A DNA stretch of 64,000 nt, from positions 47,799,289 through 47,863,288 of the forward strand of contig NC_092346.1 of assembly GCF_963676685.1 (NCBI RefSeq), written 5' to 3'. Each line of letters starts with the position of its first letter. The stretch's first letter is position 1. Source of the stretch: Mytilus edulis (lineage: Eukaryota; Mollusca; Bivalvia; Mytilida; Mytilidae). The translations under genes were made by a program, and so were the position numbers. Below the pieces are notes generated by a model. It was not told the origin of the DNA and did not search any database. It was given only the letters and a program-made list of their open reading frames with translations. Of this stretch, positions 1 through 10,214 are shown in pieces.

Positions 1-122
1 TTTAATCTGAAATCAAAAAAATAAATGTAAGTTGTCAGAATTTGTCATAAATGCACCCACAGAAAGATTTTTTTAAATATAAATGTGTTATATGTACTTG
101 AGTTATCAAGTAAAAAACATAC

Positions 123-220
123 CTTGTCTGCGAAGAAAACCAGTCCCATCAGATTTACATCCCAATCAATCAACAGGTCAAAGTTGTCCTTTATACCAAC
201 CCATACCTTCACTACTAAGA
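123..220 (-). CDS. UVRAG: UVRAG exon (C2 domain, last exon visible)
   Basis: This 98-bp exon starts after a GACCAG acceptor at 221-222 and ends with AAG before a GTATGT donor at 121-122. It reads LVVKVWVGIKDNFDLLIDW, then DVNLMGLVFFADK, matching the VVKIWGGKENIYQLLIEW block of human UVRAG. The first two bases complete a phase-1 codon carried over from exon 2891-2954 and give F before LVVKVW, exactly as the family expects; this selects the acceptor over a competing AG six bases downstream. Confidence 0.83.
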
Positions 221-3200
221 CTGGTCCATTATTAAGGAATATATCATATTAGATTAATCAAAGGACAAAAACACTCTGGCAAAAAAAATGAAAATATGTT
301 CCTGTCTGCCTACCTATTGTTTAATTTTGAAAGCATTTTTTGCATGATAACTTTTGTGAAGGGAAGTAAAGAATATAGGAAATTAACTTTACCACCTGCA
401 TTTGAAAAATATAATTTACTGAAGGCTTAAAGGGGCTCGCGGGTATAAATTAATTTTTCTTTAGTCCCCTATTGACGACAAAGTCGAAGGGGACTTTAGG
501 TTTGCACTCTGTTCGTCTGTCTGTCCATTCGTGAGTCCAGCAAATCAGTTTTCCTCTTTTTTTCTTCATGCTTAAAGATATTGATTTGAAATTTGGTGTA
601 TTGTTTTATCATGACAAGTTACTAATCAAGTTCGAATTTTGTTCTGGTGTGATGATTTTATGCAGAGATATGGTCCTTTGACTTAAAATATTAACTAAAA
701 TCATCAGTTTTTGAACTTATTTTTGTCATTCTTGAAGATATTGATTTGAAAATTGGTATATAGATTTATCATGACAAGTCACAGATCAAATCAAAACTTT
801 GTTCCGGTCTGATGATTTTGTACAGAGTTATTGTCCTTGGACTTAAAGGGAGATCATTTGAAGCTTTTTTCAATTATATGTACATTTTAAAAGTCATCTG
901 GGGCCAAAATGAATTGATTTTTTAGTTGATTTTTGTACCATACGATAAAATAACAACTAATAAAATAATAAATTAAAGGAGTAGGTTCAGTAAGACCCCT
1001 TTTTGGCCCCAAAATATAGCAGTTTTACAAAATTGTTAAAATGTAAATCTTTAGTTATTTATTGGACAGTAGAATGCTTCTGCTACGTAAATATAGGCTG
1101 TTTTTGACAATATACAATGCACATATATCCGGTACTAGCACCATTAAGTCATGCTAAATTACTGAAATCCTCATAATTCTAGCATTTTAGTTAAATTTTA
1201 GACGGTTTTCGTGTAAAACGAAAGTGGCCGCATTCGTGATCATCCTTAATATTGAAATGTAAGTTGTATTTTATGATAATACATAACATATATAAAGGTT
1301 GAGGATGAACACGGATGCGGCCACTTTCATTTTTACCAAAAACCATCTGAAAAGTGACATTTTTCGGCATATTAGGTAGATTTTTCATATTTGATCTTGA
1401 ATCGGTCTGTCTCAGCAGGGCTCACGCTACCAGGCGACTTGGGCGAAGAAGTCGCCTTCCCAACCGTCACTTCGCTTTCCCCGACCCCCAAAAGCGAAAA
1501 CAAGTCGCCCTGTTCTTAACGATACTCGCTTTCAGTCGCTTCCGTCAGCGGACATTTTCAATTTTTACCAAGTTGATGAAACATCAATTTTTTAGTGATA
1601 ATTAAAGAAATTCAGACATAAACGATTCAAAATCTTTAGAAAAGAGGTTGAAGCATTGTCTTCGCAGTGTGTAGCATGTTATTTGATAAAAATACAACTT
1701 TTTATCACTTCGTGCATTTTGCAAGTTCCGGTACTTGTTACTCGAAAAGGTACATCAACCTAAATTTCAGCGGCAAAATAAAGTTTGTTACTTCATTTAA
1801 ACGTGATAAAAGTTGTCTCCAGTAAATGTTTAATCCATTTATTGCATTAAAAACTTCATGTTCCTTTCCAAATAATTTGTCAAACATCGTTTATTTTTGT
1901 AAATTTTCTTGCATTCGTCCGCCATTGACCGATTTCTAAACTGTGGATCTGAACCGGACCAGCTATGACCGAAATCTGTACTTTTACAATAATTACTACG
2001 GAGGCACGGATGGAACAGCTGACAGAAGAATATTGATCCCAAAGGGAAAAATTACGCATTCCACACGCATTAAGAGACTTTTGGTTACATCTAATTGATT
2101 GGTGTATATAATTCCCTATATTTTTTATGGATTGTTTCAAACTATTGATTAAAGTTGCTTAACTCTGAGACTATTATACTAATATCAATATATTATGGCC
2201 CAGCTCTGAGACTACTATAACACTATAACTACTATTATAGTAGTCTCAGCCCAGCTTAATAACTTTTATATTTTTTTATGACAAACACTGAATTTCATAC
2301 ACAAGATAATTTTTAATTAAATTGTAATTGATATATTATAATTTCTTTACATTTTAAATTTTTTTTTTTTTTTTTTTAGTGCTAGATATTTAGTTGGTAG
2401 TTTCTCACAAGAACCTTAGTAAACTTAAACAACTTTTAATTTCAAATGTTACTTTACTTGTAATTTTTTTACTCAGATATGAATTGAACAATATAAAAAG
2501 AACATTATTTACATATGGCCCTTTATACTATTGTAAAATCCAAACATTGTAGCGCACCGCACGAATGAGCACTTCTCTTTCAAATCTCACCACTTCTCCC
2601 TATCAGTTTAAAAAAGAGAAGTCACTTCTCCCTATAATTCTGAAGTAGTGTGAGCCCTTTTTAATGACTAAATCTGTTAAAATCTTTCACATAAACTGAT
2701 TAATTCAAATAACTTAAGTGTTTAAAAAGTGTCAAAATCTTTTGTCGGATGAACCTGAAATTTGAGGCCAAAATCGGTCCTTACCGGACCTACTCCTTTG
2801 TAATGAAAAAAATGTTTAAATTTTTGCTGAAATTTTTGTACCCTTGAGCCTCCTTCTCACTAAATCTAAACCAATTCTAGAAAAAGATACATCTTGTTCT
2901 GGTACTAATATTGTCTTCATATCTACTGATGTCAAAACTCTGCCATGTTGGATTCTACAATTATAATTATAAAATATATTTATTAAATATAATATACTTT
3001 AGAAAATCCAAATAATGAACCTTACAAATGAAAAAAAAATTAAATAAGAGTATCTGTTTCTCTTTTTTTTTTTTTTTTTTTTTAATATTAAACATATTTT
3101 ATTAACAATCACCTGTTACATCAACCCTCAGTTGCCCAGGGAAGCAACTAAGGGGGCCCCAATTTTTACAGTCTCATTTGTCGGGGAAAAGCAAATGAGA

Positions 3201-6200
3201 AAAAAACTCCCACTATAAATTATTAACATCAACCTTTATAAATATTATCTATCCTTGTACAAATGTATATGTACCTGCAATCAATATCGATCTATATATC
3301 TATACATCTCACCATATATAATTATTTGAATAAAGTTTGTTTTTTATCTTCATTTATTTCTCACAAAGGCTACCTGTATTTATTAAGCAGTTTCAATTTT
3401 ATCGTACATCAAGTCTTTTGTTATGTTAATTTCAATTACATTAAATTTCTGGTCGAGTGATCATTTACCACGTGCGATTTGTTAAAGGGATGTGTAGTTC
3501 ATTCATAAAAAAAATGGATTAATGATTTGATTCCCAATAAGGATTAATATCAAAGATATGGTGAGTAAATATTTGTTTATAATATGAACCTGTTGATACA
3601 ACATGTCTTATTACAATTAGATGATATACATGAATATATACACAACAGAAATTACATGTAGGGAGTTGCGAGCAGTGTACATACTATTATTCAATCAGTA
3701 TCAAAGAGGTCATTGAACTGACCTGACCATGCAAAATATATATTTATATTTAAAAAATGTCACACATAGTAGAAAAGGCTTCGATTTTCGTATTCGGTTT
3801 AAAATATTTGAGCAGAAATTGCATTTCATGTTTTATCATATTTAAAATCACCAATTCACTTATCCCTTTCTTTTGATATTTTGCGATATTTCTAGTTTTC
3901 CAGATAACCCATTTCGTAATTAAAAGCACCATATCTAAAATTTGGGTATAAGATGCATCTGCATTAATGACCCCAAAAATTATACTTGTTTCCGATTTTT
4001 GTAATTTTTGGATATTTAATTTTGAACAAAATTCCCTTATTTTCTCAAAAATTTCCCGCCAAACGTCTTCCACCAGTTTACAATAAATAAAAAGATGAAA
4101 TAGTGATTCTTTTTCATTGCAAAAGTGACACTTCCCGTTTGAGCGATTCATTTTTTGTAACTTTTCTTCAGTGTAAATTATATTATGTAGTAACTTCCAT
4201 TGAAATTGTTTAATTTTCCTGTTAGCTAAATTCTTATTCAAAGTTTCCCAAATGTAATCCCATGGTAGTTCATTCCCAAAATGTAAATTCCACTTCAACT
4301 GACTATTTGGAGCTGTTTTATTCTTATAAAAGTATCTAATATCTTTAAGGCATAATTTTTTTGCATCAACGACAACTCCATTTTTTATAAATTGACAAGA
4401 ATTTATTATTTTTATAGGTCCATCAGAATGACTATGTATACTAGAGTCTGTTTTTAAAACGTCAATTTGTTGAGGTGTTAACGAAGATTTAATGCGGCTA
4501 TATTGTGCAATCCAATTCCTTTTATCTTTAAGACTGTTAAAAATATCAAGGGATGTTTTAAAGGATTTATTGTTTAAGTCCCATATATCTTTAATTTTTT
4601 TTATTCCACTGGAGGCAAAATTTGCATAATATAATGCATGTCCCTTGAACTTCAATTTACAATTGCCGAAAATATTTTCTTCTAAAAGGTCCTCTTTCGT
4701 GACCGATTTTTGGATTTTCTGTAAGTCAGTCCAGGAAATTAAAAGTTCTTTATAATATTTGGACATTTGTATTTGCTTAAAACATGTAGTGTCCGAACAA
4801 GAACATATAAAAAAGTCTGTATCATATTTTTCGTCTTGTGACGTTAACCAGTATTTTCCTATTGCATTCCATTTTTGTGTTTTTGAGTTGACAATACTGT
4901 ACATACTTTTCACTTGTTTTGATTTAATAAAGTCCCTCAAGTTTATCATTCCTATCCCCCCCTTTTTCTTTCGGTAAACAGCACACTGTTCTAGCGACTT
5001 GGTTTGTTTTCCCATCCCATATAAAGGACCATATAATATTATTTATTTGTTTTTCGTATATATCCCGGATACCTCTCATTTCAATTTCGTATCCAATGAC
5101 GGACAGTACAAAGGATTTAATAATTAAGACTTTTCCCGTAAATGTGAGATCTCGTGATTTCCAAACTTCCATACAGCATTTTATTTAATTTATTTTTTCT
5201 AACCAAATTTGATCTAAGTCCACCCCGTATCCATGTAGTACATTGTACCCCTAATGCTTTCACAGGACGCTTAGACCATTTAATTTTGTTAAATTTTGGT
5301 TTTTTATTTCGCCACTTGCCTAAATACATGCCAACAGTCTTATCCATATTCATTTTAGCCCCCGAAGCATTTTCGTACAGTTTTAAAGTTTTAAATGTTT
5401 CTTCGATAGACTCCTCGCTTTTATTAAAGAGTTGAGTATCGTCAGCAAACATATTTAGCTTTGTTTCAATAAAGTCCCCAGTTCTAGTAGGAAGTTTTAT
5501 TCCTTTTATATTAGGATTGTTTCTCTTTAATACCTATTATAACTTAAGAATATTAGCAAAAAATACATTGGAAATCATCATTTAGGGGCAACAACTCTAA
5601 GAAGGATTAATTTGCAGGTTATAGCAATTACTACATATTTTGTCATATACATTTGTTCTTATAATATGAATAATAATTCAATGTACTTTTTCAAATCAAC
5701 AGCAAGTTTTCTTGATAATGATAAGCTATAATCTTACAAACATTTTGCCGAGTTACTCACCAGAGATCCCTGTATCTTTTCACTTGTATAAAATGCTAAA
5801 AAGAAAATTTTATGATGCAATTACATGTACTATGAAAAATAAGTAGATTTCAGTTATTTTAAATAACTGAAATCAACTATTGTCAGCCTTGTACTTTTAT
5901 CATGTTTATAGCAGATAACAAAATACTTTCTAATATAATTGAAAAGAAACCCCACAAAGGTATCACAATGTGGCTGATATTTAACACAACAGTCTCATTT
6001 CATCCATTAGCAAAATTAGATGCATACTCACTGTATGAATACATCAAAATAATGGGAAAGTGTGCTACATGTTGCAATAAAATTTAGAATGGAAACAGGG
6101 AATGTGTCAAAAAGACTGACTCAAACAAAGAGCAGAAGTCTACAGAAATCTTTTGCAAAGAATTTCTCTCAAACCAGTGCTAGGGACCGTCTATTACTTG

Positions 6201-9200
6201 CTGTGCAGTGAGTTGTTTTTTTGCTTCATGTTAAAGGCCTCACATAGACTTAAAGATGAAGAACATCAATAAAAGCCTGTTTCTTTGCTTTTTGTGTTTT
6301 TTTAGACTAATTAATAATAAGCATGTACTGCTTTTTAGGTCATGGATTATTACCTCATATATCTTTTGTTTATCTTTTTTATAATGAAAGTCAATCTCTT
6401 ACTTAAGGCTTAAGCATGTTATTTTTCTTGATTTCACTCCTTCTGTTCAGTCATTGCATTGCTATTGCTTGATTTATACCCCACATATTGTTTTGTTTTA
6501 TATCATTTTTTGTTTCAGTTGGAAACTAAAATAAGTAGTTAATCAAGTTAATTCCACAAACTCTAGGAGGGCTGGATAGGGTTTACAGCATCTAGGTGCT
6601 AAGGTGGGGATAGGACCTTTATCAGGACTCCGGGATCAGGTGTTTTTAAGCTCAGGATTTCGGGATTGACCCTTTAAGGATTCAGGAATTCTTTTTTTCG
6701 AATTTCAGGATGTAGGGATTTAAATTTATCAAAATTTGTGACCTCATTATTTCGTGTTTTTAAGCCTGGGATTTCAGGATCAGAACCCTATCTACCACCG
6801 TGACCCCTCAATCTAAAATAATGAGTAATAACTACAGAAAACTGGTCCTAAAAAAAAGAGAAAAATATGACAAAAATATAGTGAATAGAGAAAAATGGCC
6901 GAAACATTCAAAGAATGCATGAATGAAGACTTCCCCATCCAAACCTTTTATGTTACAATAAGTTATATTAATTCAAGACCATGGTATAACACTGTACCTG
7001 GAACATTTCTGTCTATATGTAGAGTGAAGTAGGACTGTAGATTGGTCAAGTCTTTTCCTTTGTGTCCTGGCCAACATAAATTTCTTAAAGCTAGACATCT
7101 TAAATGTCTTAGTCTTCTCTGAAAATAACAATATTGAAATTAACAACATATAGCTTTCTGTCATGTCTTTCCAGCCACTGACTATCTGTCCTTTGTTGAC
7201 CAGCAAAGACCAGTTTTTATTGCAATGTCTTGTCCAAATTTTTAATAGACCAGTATTTCCTTTTATTTACTGAACTAAGGCCTATTCACTACTAGTATTG
7301 ACTATTTTTTCCAACCTTGTTATAAATATGAAGTTATGGATTTCAAGCTTTATTTTACTTGTGATGTCATAGATAAATGTCAACTGTACCCTATTCATAC
7401 TGAAACATTCATTCTTATTTTTATTCTGTAATTGATTTACTTGTATAATTTTTCTTAAGGTTTATGTACCCTTCTGTAGCCATTTTTGTACGAACTTTTC
7501 AAACTTCAATTGTATCAAAACTACAGATATAATGAATAATAGAGATAGGTCATTTTGTACATATTCCAAGGGGAAACTTGATGCAAAGCATTATTTTTTA
7601 CTGTTCCATTGCATTTAATAGAAAAAGAGGACTTTGTGGCAAATAAATCAAGATTTTTATAGAAAATCCACAGCCTTTATCCTTCATGTCCTTGTACTCT
7701 CATATTTGGCAATTTGATGACTGATAGATATAGGATTATTGCATGCAGTGCTAGCATTGATTTCCTTAAAACAAGTTTATAAATGTAGTTATTGGTTAAG
7801 ACAAGTATAAATATGGCCAAAATCAAGTACACCTTTTAGGGTGCGCTCGACTTTAGTGACTTAGCACGAGGTGTTTTGGAATTTACAGGTTACTTAGAAC
7901 TTTTTGTAAAAAATAAACACTAGCACATCATAGAAAATCAAGTGAGTAATTTATGTTTCAAATTTTATAACAAAAATCTCTGTATTAAAGGCTGTGGATT
8001 TTCTATAAAAATCTTGATTTATTTGCCACAAAGTCCTCTTTTTCTATCAAATGCAATGAAACAGTAAACAATAATGCTTTACATCAAGTTTCCCCTTGGA
8101 ACATGTACTAAATGGCCTATCTCTATTATTTATTATATCTTTAGTTTTGATACAATTGAGGTTTGAAAAATTCGTACAAAAATGGCTACAGAAGGGTACA
8201 TAAACCTTAATGTTATTTTTTTAAATAAAATGTTACCCTCAGTACTTTGTAGACGTCATGGTATAGCTGTAGCCCAAATAATTATGAGACATTGACGTCT
8301 TGAAAGGCTATTTTGAATTTTTGCTTTGACGCCTTCCTGTGACGTAAGGCGTCACAGAAGAAAATATAATAGCCTTTCAAGACATCATACAACGTCATAA
8401 TTATTTCGACTAGATACATGTATAGCTGCAGGACCATGGATCTTAGTCTCTTAGATCCTTATGATATTTTTTTGACAATTTGCACCTACATGTATGTTAA
8501 ATATATATTTTAAATAAATCAAATCAGAAGGACCTCAGAGCTACGGTTCCGAAGCTAGATTTATATCGGAATAAAATGGAATGAAGAATAGCTGAAAGAA
8601 ATATTTTTGGGAAGAGTCCAAATATTTATGATGTCTTGGAAAGCTATTTCAAATTTTTTACTTTGACACCTTCCTGTCAATGTTAGGAGCAAAGAAAACA
8701 TATAATAGCCTTTCAAGATGTCATAATAATTTATTTGGACTATATACTTCATTTACTTTTAGCTAAATTATTATGTACACACTTTGCACAACCAGATGCA
8801 CATTCACATGAGCCATGTCAGATTATTCGTATGAAAAGTCGCATAAGAAATTGGAAACCAAAATGTTTGTATCGTCGGTGTCGGTAATTATTTGAATATT
8901 GTTTCATTATTTAGTTAAGGTTCATCATAACCTTTTGGCTAAAATGGCCGTATTTATACCCCAAATTTTACTCTGAGTACAGACTAACCTATACACCTGC
9001 AACAGTTTTAAGGGATGGCAGGAACTAGATATATAAATTTTAAATGCATTTTATGTTTCAGAAAATTATAAACTTTTCTAGATTTTGCTATCCATTTTTT
9101 TTCGTTCCTGCAGAAGGTGCAAAAATTAACTAAGTAGTGAAAACGATTGAGAAGCTCCCCTCATATAATCAATGTTGTGAGTAGTATTGATTTAAATGGA

Positions 9201-9722
9201 CAATAGATGGACAATAGACACCTGTAAACAATAGGTGATTTAACAGGTTTAAACTGTGTAACTGAGTGGACCGTATCAAACGAAACTCGGGTGTTTGTTT
9301 ATTTTGCTATCTTCTGCAGACTGGAAAAAAATGAACATCAAAATCCAGGTAAGTTTATAATTTTCTGAAACGTAGACTTCATATAACTTTTATATATCTA
9401 GTTCCTGCCATGCCTTAAAATTTTCCTGGATGTACCAGTTTGTCTGTACTCATAGTAATTTTGGAGGTGTAAACACGGCCATATTTTTCAATTCCTTATG
9501 ATGAACCTTAATTTGCAGCCAGAGCCTGTTTTTCAAATAAATTACCTGGTATGACGATAATTCGAAGTAGTTTCTGGCTACTTTAGAAGAGTTTTCCATG
9601 TTACAATATGATAACTACATTATTGATAAGGACTCGCTTGTGTTTATGCTTTTAGAGACGTATTTGTCAGTCTAGGGGAGTTTTCGCTTTCGGAAATTTA
9701 CTCCGTCCACCATTTTAAACAT
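123..9722 (-). CDS. UVRAG: UVRAG, 5' part of gene (exons listed separately)
   Basis: UVRAG is a subunit of the Beclin-1/VPS34 class III PI3-kinase complex II and acts in autophagosome maturation and endosomal traffic. Conceptual splicing of minus-strand exons 6998-7118, 5761-5795, 2891-2954 and 123-220 gives an unbroken frame. It matches the N-terminal and C2 region of vertebrate UVRAG as I know it: RRLRHLR, then YFTLHI, FYTSE, SLNPTWQSFD, FLVVKVW and LLIDWDVNLMGL. All introns have GT-AG ends and the phases agree (1, 0, 1). The coiled-coil and C-terminal parts lie beyond the left edge. The start exon at 9702-9722 is tentative. The introns hold a LINE (3.06-5.53 kb), three nested TIR elements (0.43-2.85 kb) and foldback elements (7.4-9.5 kb). 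LAMTOR4 is divergently oriented to the right. Weaker alternatives would be another C2-domain VPS34-complex protein, but the NPTW and VVKVW blocks point to UVRAG. Confidence 0.85.
1199..1352. repeat. Hairpin (inverted repeat)
   Basis: The arms about 1199-1247 and 1285-1352 are near reverse complements (GACGGTTTTCGTGTAAAACG and GAAAGTGGCCGCAT against ATGCGGCCACTTTC and CCAAAAACCATC), with a ~40-bp AT-rich loop. It lies inside element B, to the left of element C. Confidence 0.6.
1416..2658. mobile_element. TIR element C, nested in B
   Basis: The left end CAGGGCTCACGCTAC (1416-1430) and the right end GTAGTGTGAGCCC (2645-2657) are inverted repeats of about 14 bp. Termini beginning CAGGGCTC resemble hAT-type elements; that assignment is inference, and I could not find a convincing 8-bp target duplication. 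The inside is AT-rich and lacks an open transposase frame; a small hairpin lies at 2203-2255. Confidence 0.4.
2203..2255. repeat. Small hairpin
   Basis: GCTCTGAGACTACTATAA at 2203-2220 pairs with TTATAGTAGTCTCAG-CCCAGC at 2235-2255. A partial third copy of the arm (ACTCTGAGACTATTATA) lies at 2162-2178. Confidence 0.6.
2891..2954 (-). CDS. UVRAG: UVRAG exon (NPTW block)
   Basis: This 64-bp exon follows a TTGTAG acceptor (2955-2956) and ends before a GTATCT donor (2889-2890). It reads NPTWQSFDISRYEDNISTR, then R and one extra base. The NPTW(R/Q)SxD motif is characteristic of the UVRAG C2 region. The frame enters at phase 0 from the 35-bp microexon and leaves at phase 1 into exon 123-220. Confidence 0.85.
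3055..5528 (-). mobile_element. 5'-truncated LINE insertion with poly(A) tail
   Basis: On the minus strand the element starts near 5517 with a partial reverse transcriptase, carries a ~690-bp 3' untranslated part, and ends with an AATAAA signal (3098-3103) 14 bases before a 21-base A tract (3063-3083 read as T). An 11-bp sequence, TGTTTCTCTTT, lies at both edges (3055-3065 and 5518-5528) and is a candidate target-site duplication. The element sits in the UVRAG intron 2955-5760, in the same orientation as the gene. Confidence 0.8.
3750..5527 (-). pseudogene. LINE reverse transcriptase, C-terminal remnant
   Basis: Three overlapping minus-strand frames make up one broken ORF2-type protein. Frame 1 (to about 5170) has NPNIKGIKL and the palm-motif C residues FADD (MFADDTQLF at about 5426-5452). 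Frame 2 (5172-4985) has RDLTFTGKVLIIKSFVLS, the post-RT thumb-like block. Frame 3 (5015-3750) has GGIGMINLRDF and a zf-RVT-type cluster, CHFCNEKESLFHLFIYC (about 4080-4135). At least two frameshifts, near 5160 and 4985, and the loss of the N-terminal endonuclease and RT fingers make it inactive. The clade (L1-like or another LINE group) is not resolved. Confidence 0.85.
5761..5795 (-). CDS. UVRAG: UVRAG 35-bp microexon
   Basis: A CTTTTTAG acceptor (5796-5797) precedes 35 bases, followed by a consensus GTGAGT donor (5755-5760). Joined to the G left over from exon 6998-7118 it reads AFYTSEKIQGSL, leading in phase 0 into NPTW. This matches the EFYRSEVIKNSL segment of human UVRAG. Its length (2 mod 3) is exactly what is needed to repair the frame between the two neighbouring exons. 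Confidence 0.85.
6565..6810. repeat. Possible MITE with degenerate internal repeats
   Basis: The ends GGATAGGGTT (about 6574) and AACCCTATC (about 6789-6797) are inverted. The inside carries repeated GGGATTTCGGGATT-like words (6627-6780). It lies in the UVRAG intron 5796-6997; the rest of that intron shows nothing else I recognise. Confidence 0.4.
6998..7118 (-). CDS. UVRAG: UVRAG exon (N-terminal RRLRHLR block)
   Basis: This 121-bp exon follows a TTATTTTCAG acceptor (7119-7120) and ends CCAG before GTACAG. It reads RRLRHLRCLALRNLCW, then about 13 residues, then LQSYFTLHIDRNVP. Human UVRAG has QQRRLRHLRNIAARN and TYFTLHL in the same order and spacing. It enters at phase 0 and leaves at phase 1. 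Confidence 0.85.
7455..8210. mobile_element. Foldback element 1 (TTAAGG...CCTTAA)
   Basis: The arms 7455-7679 and 7986-8210 are about 225 bp each and nearly identical as reverse complements, starting TTAAGGTTTATGTACCCTTC. They are separated by a ~305-bp spacer. The outermost TTAA on each side could be a target duplication as in piggyBac-type transposition, or simply part of the palindrome. No transposase is present. It lies in the putative first intron of UVRAG. Confidence 0.8.
8274..8410. mobile_element. Hairpin MITE, copy 1
   Basis: The whole unit folds on itself: AAATAATTATGA...TGACGTCTTGAAAGGCTATT pairs with AATAGCCTTTCAAGACATCA...TCATAATTATTT. The turn at about 8335-8355 contains TGTGACGTAAGGCGTCACA, itself partly palindromic. 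A second copy is at 8616-8740. Confidence 0.75.
8616..8740. mobile_element. Hairpin MITE, copy 2
   Basis: GTCCAAATATTTATGATGTC (from 8616) pairs with GATGTCATAATAATTTATTTGGAC (to 8740). The inside (CTTTGACACCTTCCTGTCA, AATAGCCTTTCAAGA) matches copy 1 at 8274-8410 with scattered substitutions, so both derive from one family. Confidence 0.75.
8915..9511. mobile_element. Foldback element 2 (TTAAGG...CCTTAA)
   Basis: Left arm 8915 to about 9118 (TTAAGGTTCATCATAACC...) and right arm about 9312-9511 (...TTATGATGAACCTTAA) are imperfect reverse complements of ~200 bp around a ~190-bp spacer. The terminal TTAAGGTT is shared with element 1 at 7455, but the rest of the arm differs. No coding region is seen. 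Confidence 0.7.
9702..9722 (-). CDS. UVRAG: Candidate UVRAG first coding exon
   Basis: On the minus strand ATG (9720-9722) opens MFKMVDG and is followed by GTAAAT (9696-9701), a plausible donor. Joined to exon 6998-7118 it gives MFKMVDG-RRLRHLR in frame. The internal ATG at 9711-9713 has a good context (AAAATGG). The model is inferred from phase and position only; vertebrate UVRAG has a longer, poorly conserved N-terminus, so another start exon is possible. Confidence 0.3.
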
Positions 9723-9960
9723 CTCGATTTTGATCATGTGACCCAATGTTCTCCGATTGATTTCGCTAAATTGAAGATTGCTTGCACATATTTAGGGCTA
9801 AACAATCATTTAAAATCATCCCTTGATGTCTTACTACACTGGTAACGAAATCAAAACAATCAAATATACAAATAGTTGAAGATTTTTCGATTCCGAAGAC
9901 GAGACTACAGATCATGTGATCGAATAAATTATCTACCGGAAGTTTAATAAGCAGACAGCA
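9723..9960. promoter_or_regulatory. Candidate bidirectional promoter between UVRAG and LAMTOR4
   Basis: Between the candidate UVRAG start and the LAMTOR4 side lie an ETS-type site ACCGGAAGT (about 9935-9943), two TCATGTGA E-boxes of the MITF/TFE (M-box/CLEAR-like) type at about 9734 and 9912, and a CCAAT word at about 9743. A YY1-like CCACCATTTT lies at 9707-9716. ETS and YY1 motifs are common in divergent housekeeping promoters. The transcription start sites are not visible from sequence. Confidence 0.35.
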
Positions 9961-10214
9961 AACAGGTGCCCTAAGTTGATAAAAGTTATATTGTTTGAAA
10001 CAACAATGAACTATAACATCATCTTTTTATAAAAGTAAATATATTGTTATGAGAAACAGTCATATATCTTTTATTCAGCAATCAGTTGACTATTGTAAAA
10101 CTTTAAAGATAAACTCAATTGACAATAAATAAATAATATATAAATTTTAATTGTAGTACAAATTTGTTCAATTGTATTACAGTGTAATGAACCCCCATAC
10201 TGCCATAGTCATAT

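Larger units (their letters stand above)
975..2799. mobile_element. TIR element B, nested in A
   Basis: The left end AAAGGAGTAGGTTCAGTAAG (975 on) and the reverse complement of the right end, AAAGGAGTAGGTCCGGTAAG (2799 back), form imperfect inverted repeats. They continue for about 40 bp into a GGCCCCAAA/GGCCTCAAA block. A lone copy of this terminus is found at 13079-13116. The element contains element C and has no recognisable transposase, so it is probably non-autonomous. Confidence 0.6.
428..2852. mobile_element. TIR element A, interrupted by element B
   Basis: The left end reads AAGGGGCTCGCGGGTATAAA (about 429) and the right end reads TTTTTGTACCCTTGAGCCTCCTT (to about 2852). An uninterrupted relative at 39853-40448 has the same ends and the same subterminal text (AAAGGGAGAT, AGCTTTTTCAAT, GTTGATTTTTGTACCAT near 930). 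Comparison shows that element A is split by element B at about 975-2799. Positions 468-530 also carry a dispersed segment (GGGGACTTTAGGTTTGCACTCTGTTCGTCTGTC) that I associate with bivalve genomes. No transposase coding is visible. It lies in the UVRAG intron between exons 2891-2954 and 123-220. Confidence 0.6.

Noticed and set aside
5154-5435. 93-codon plus-strand ORF
   Set aside because: It is antisense to the reverse-transcriptase remnant on the minus strand.
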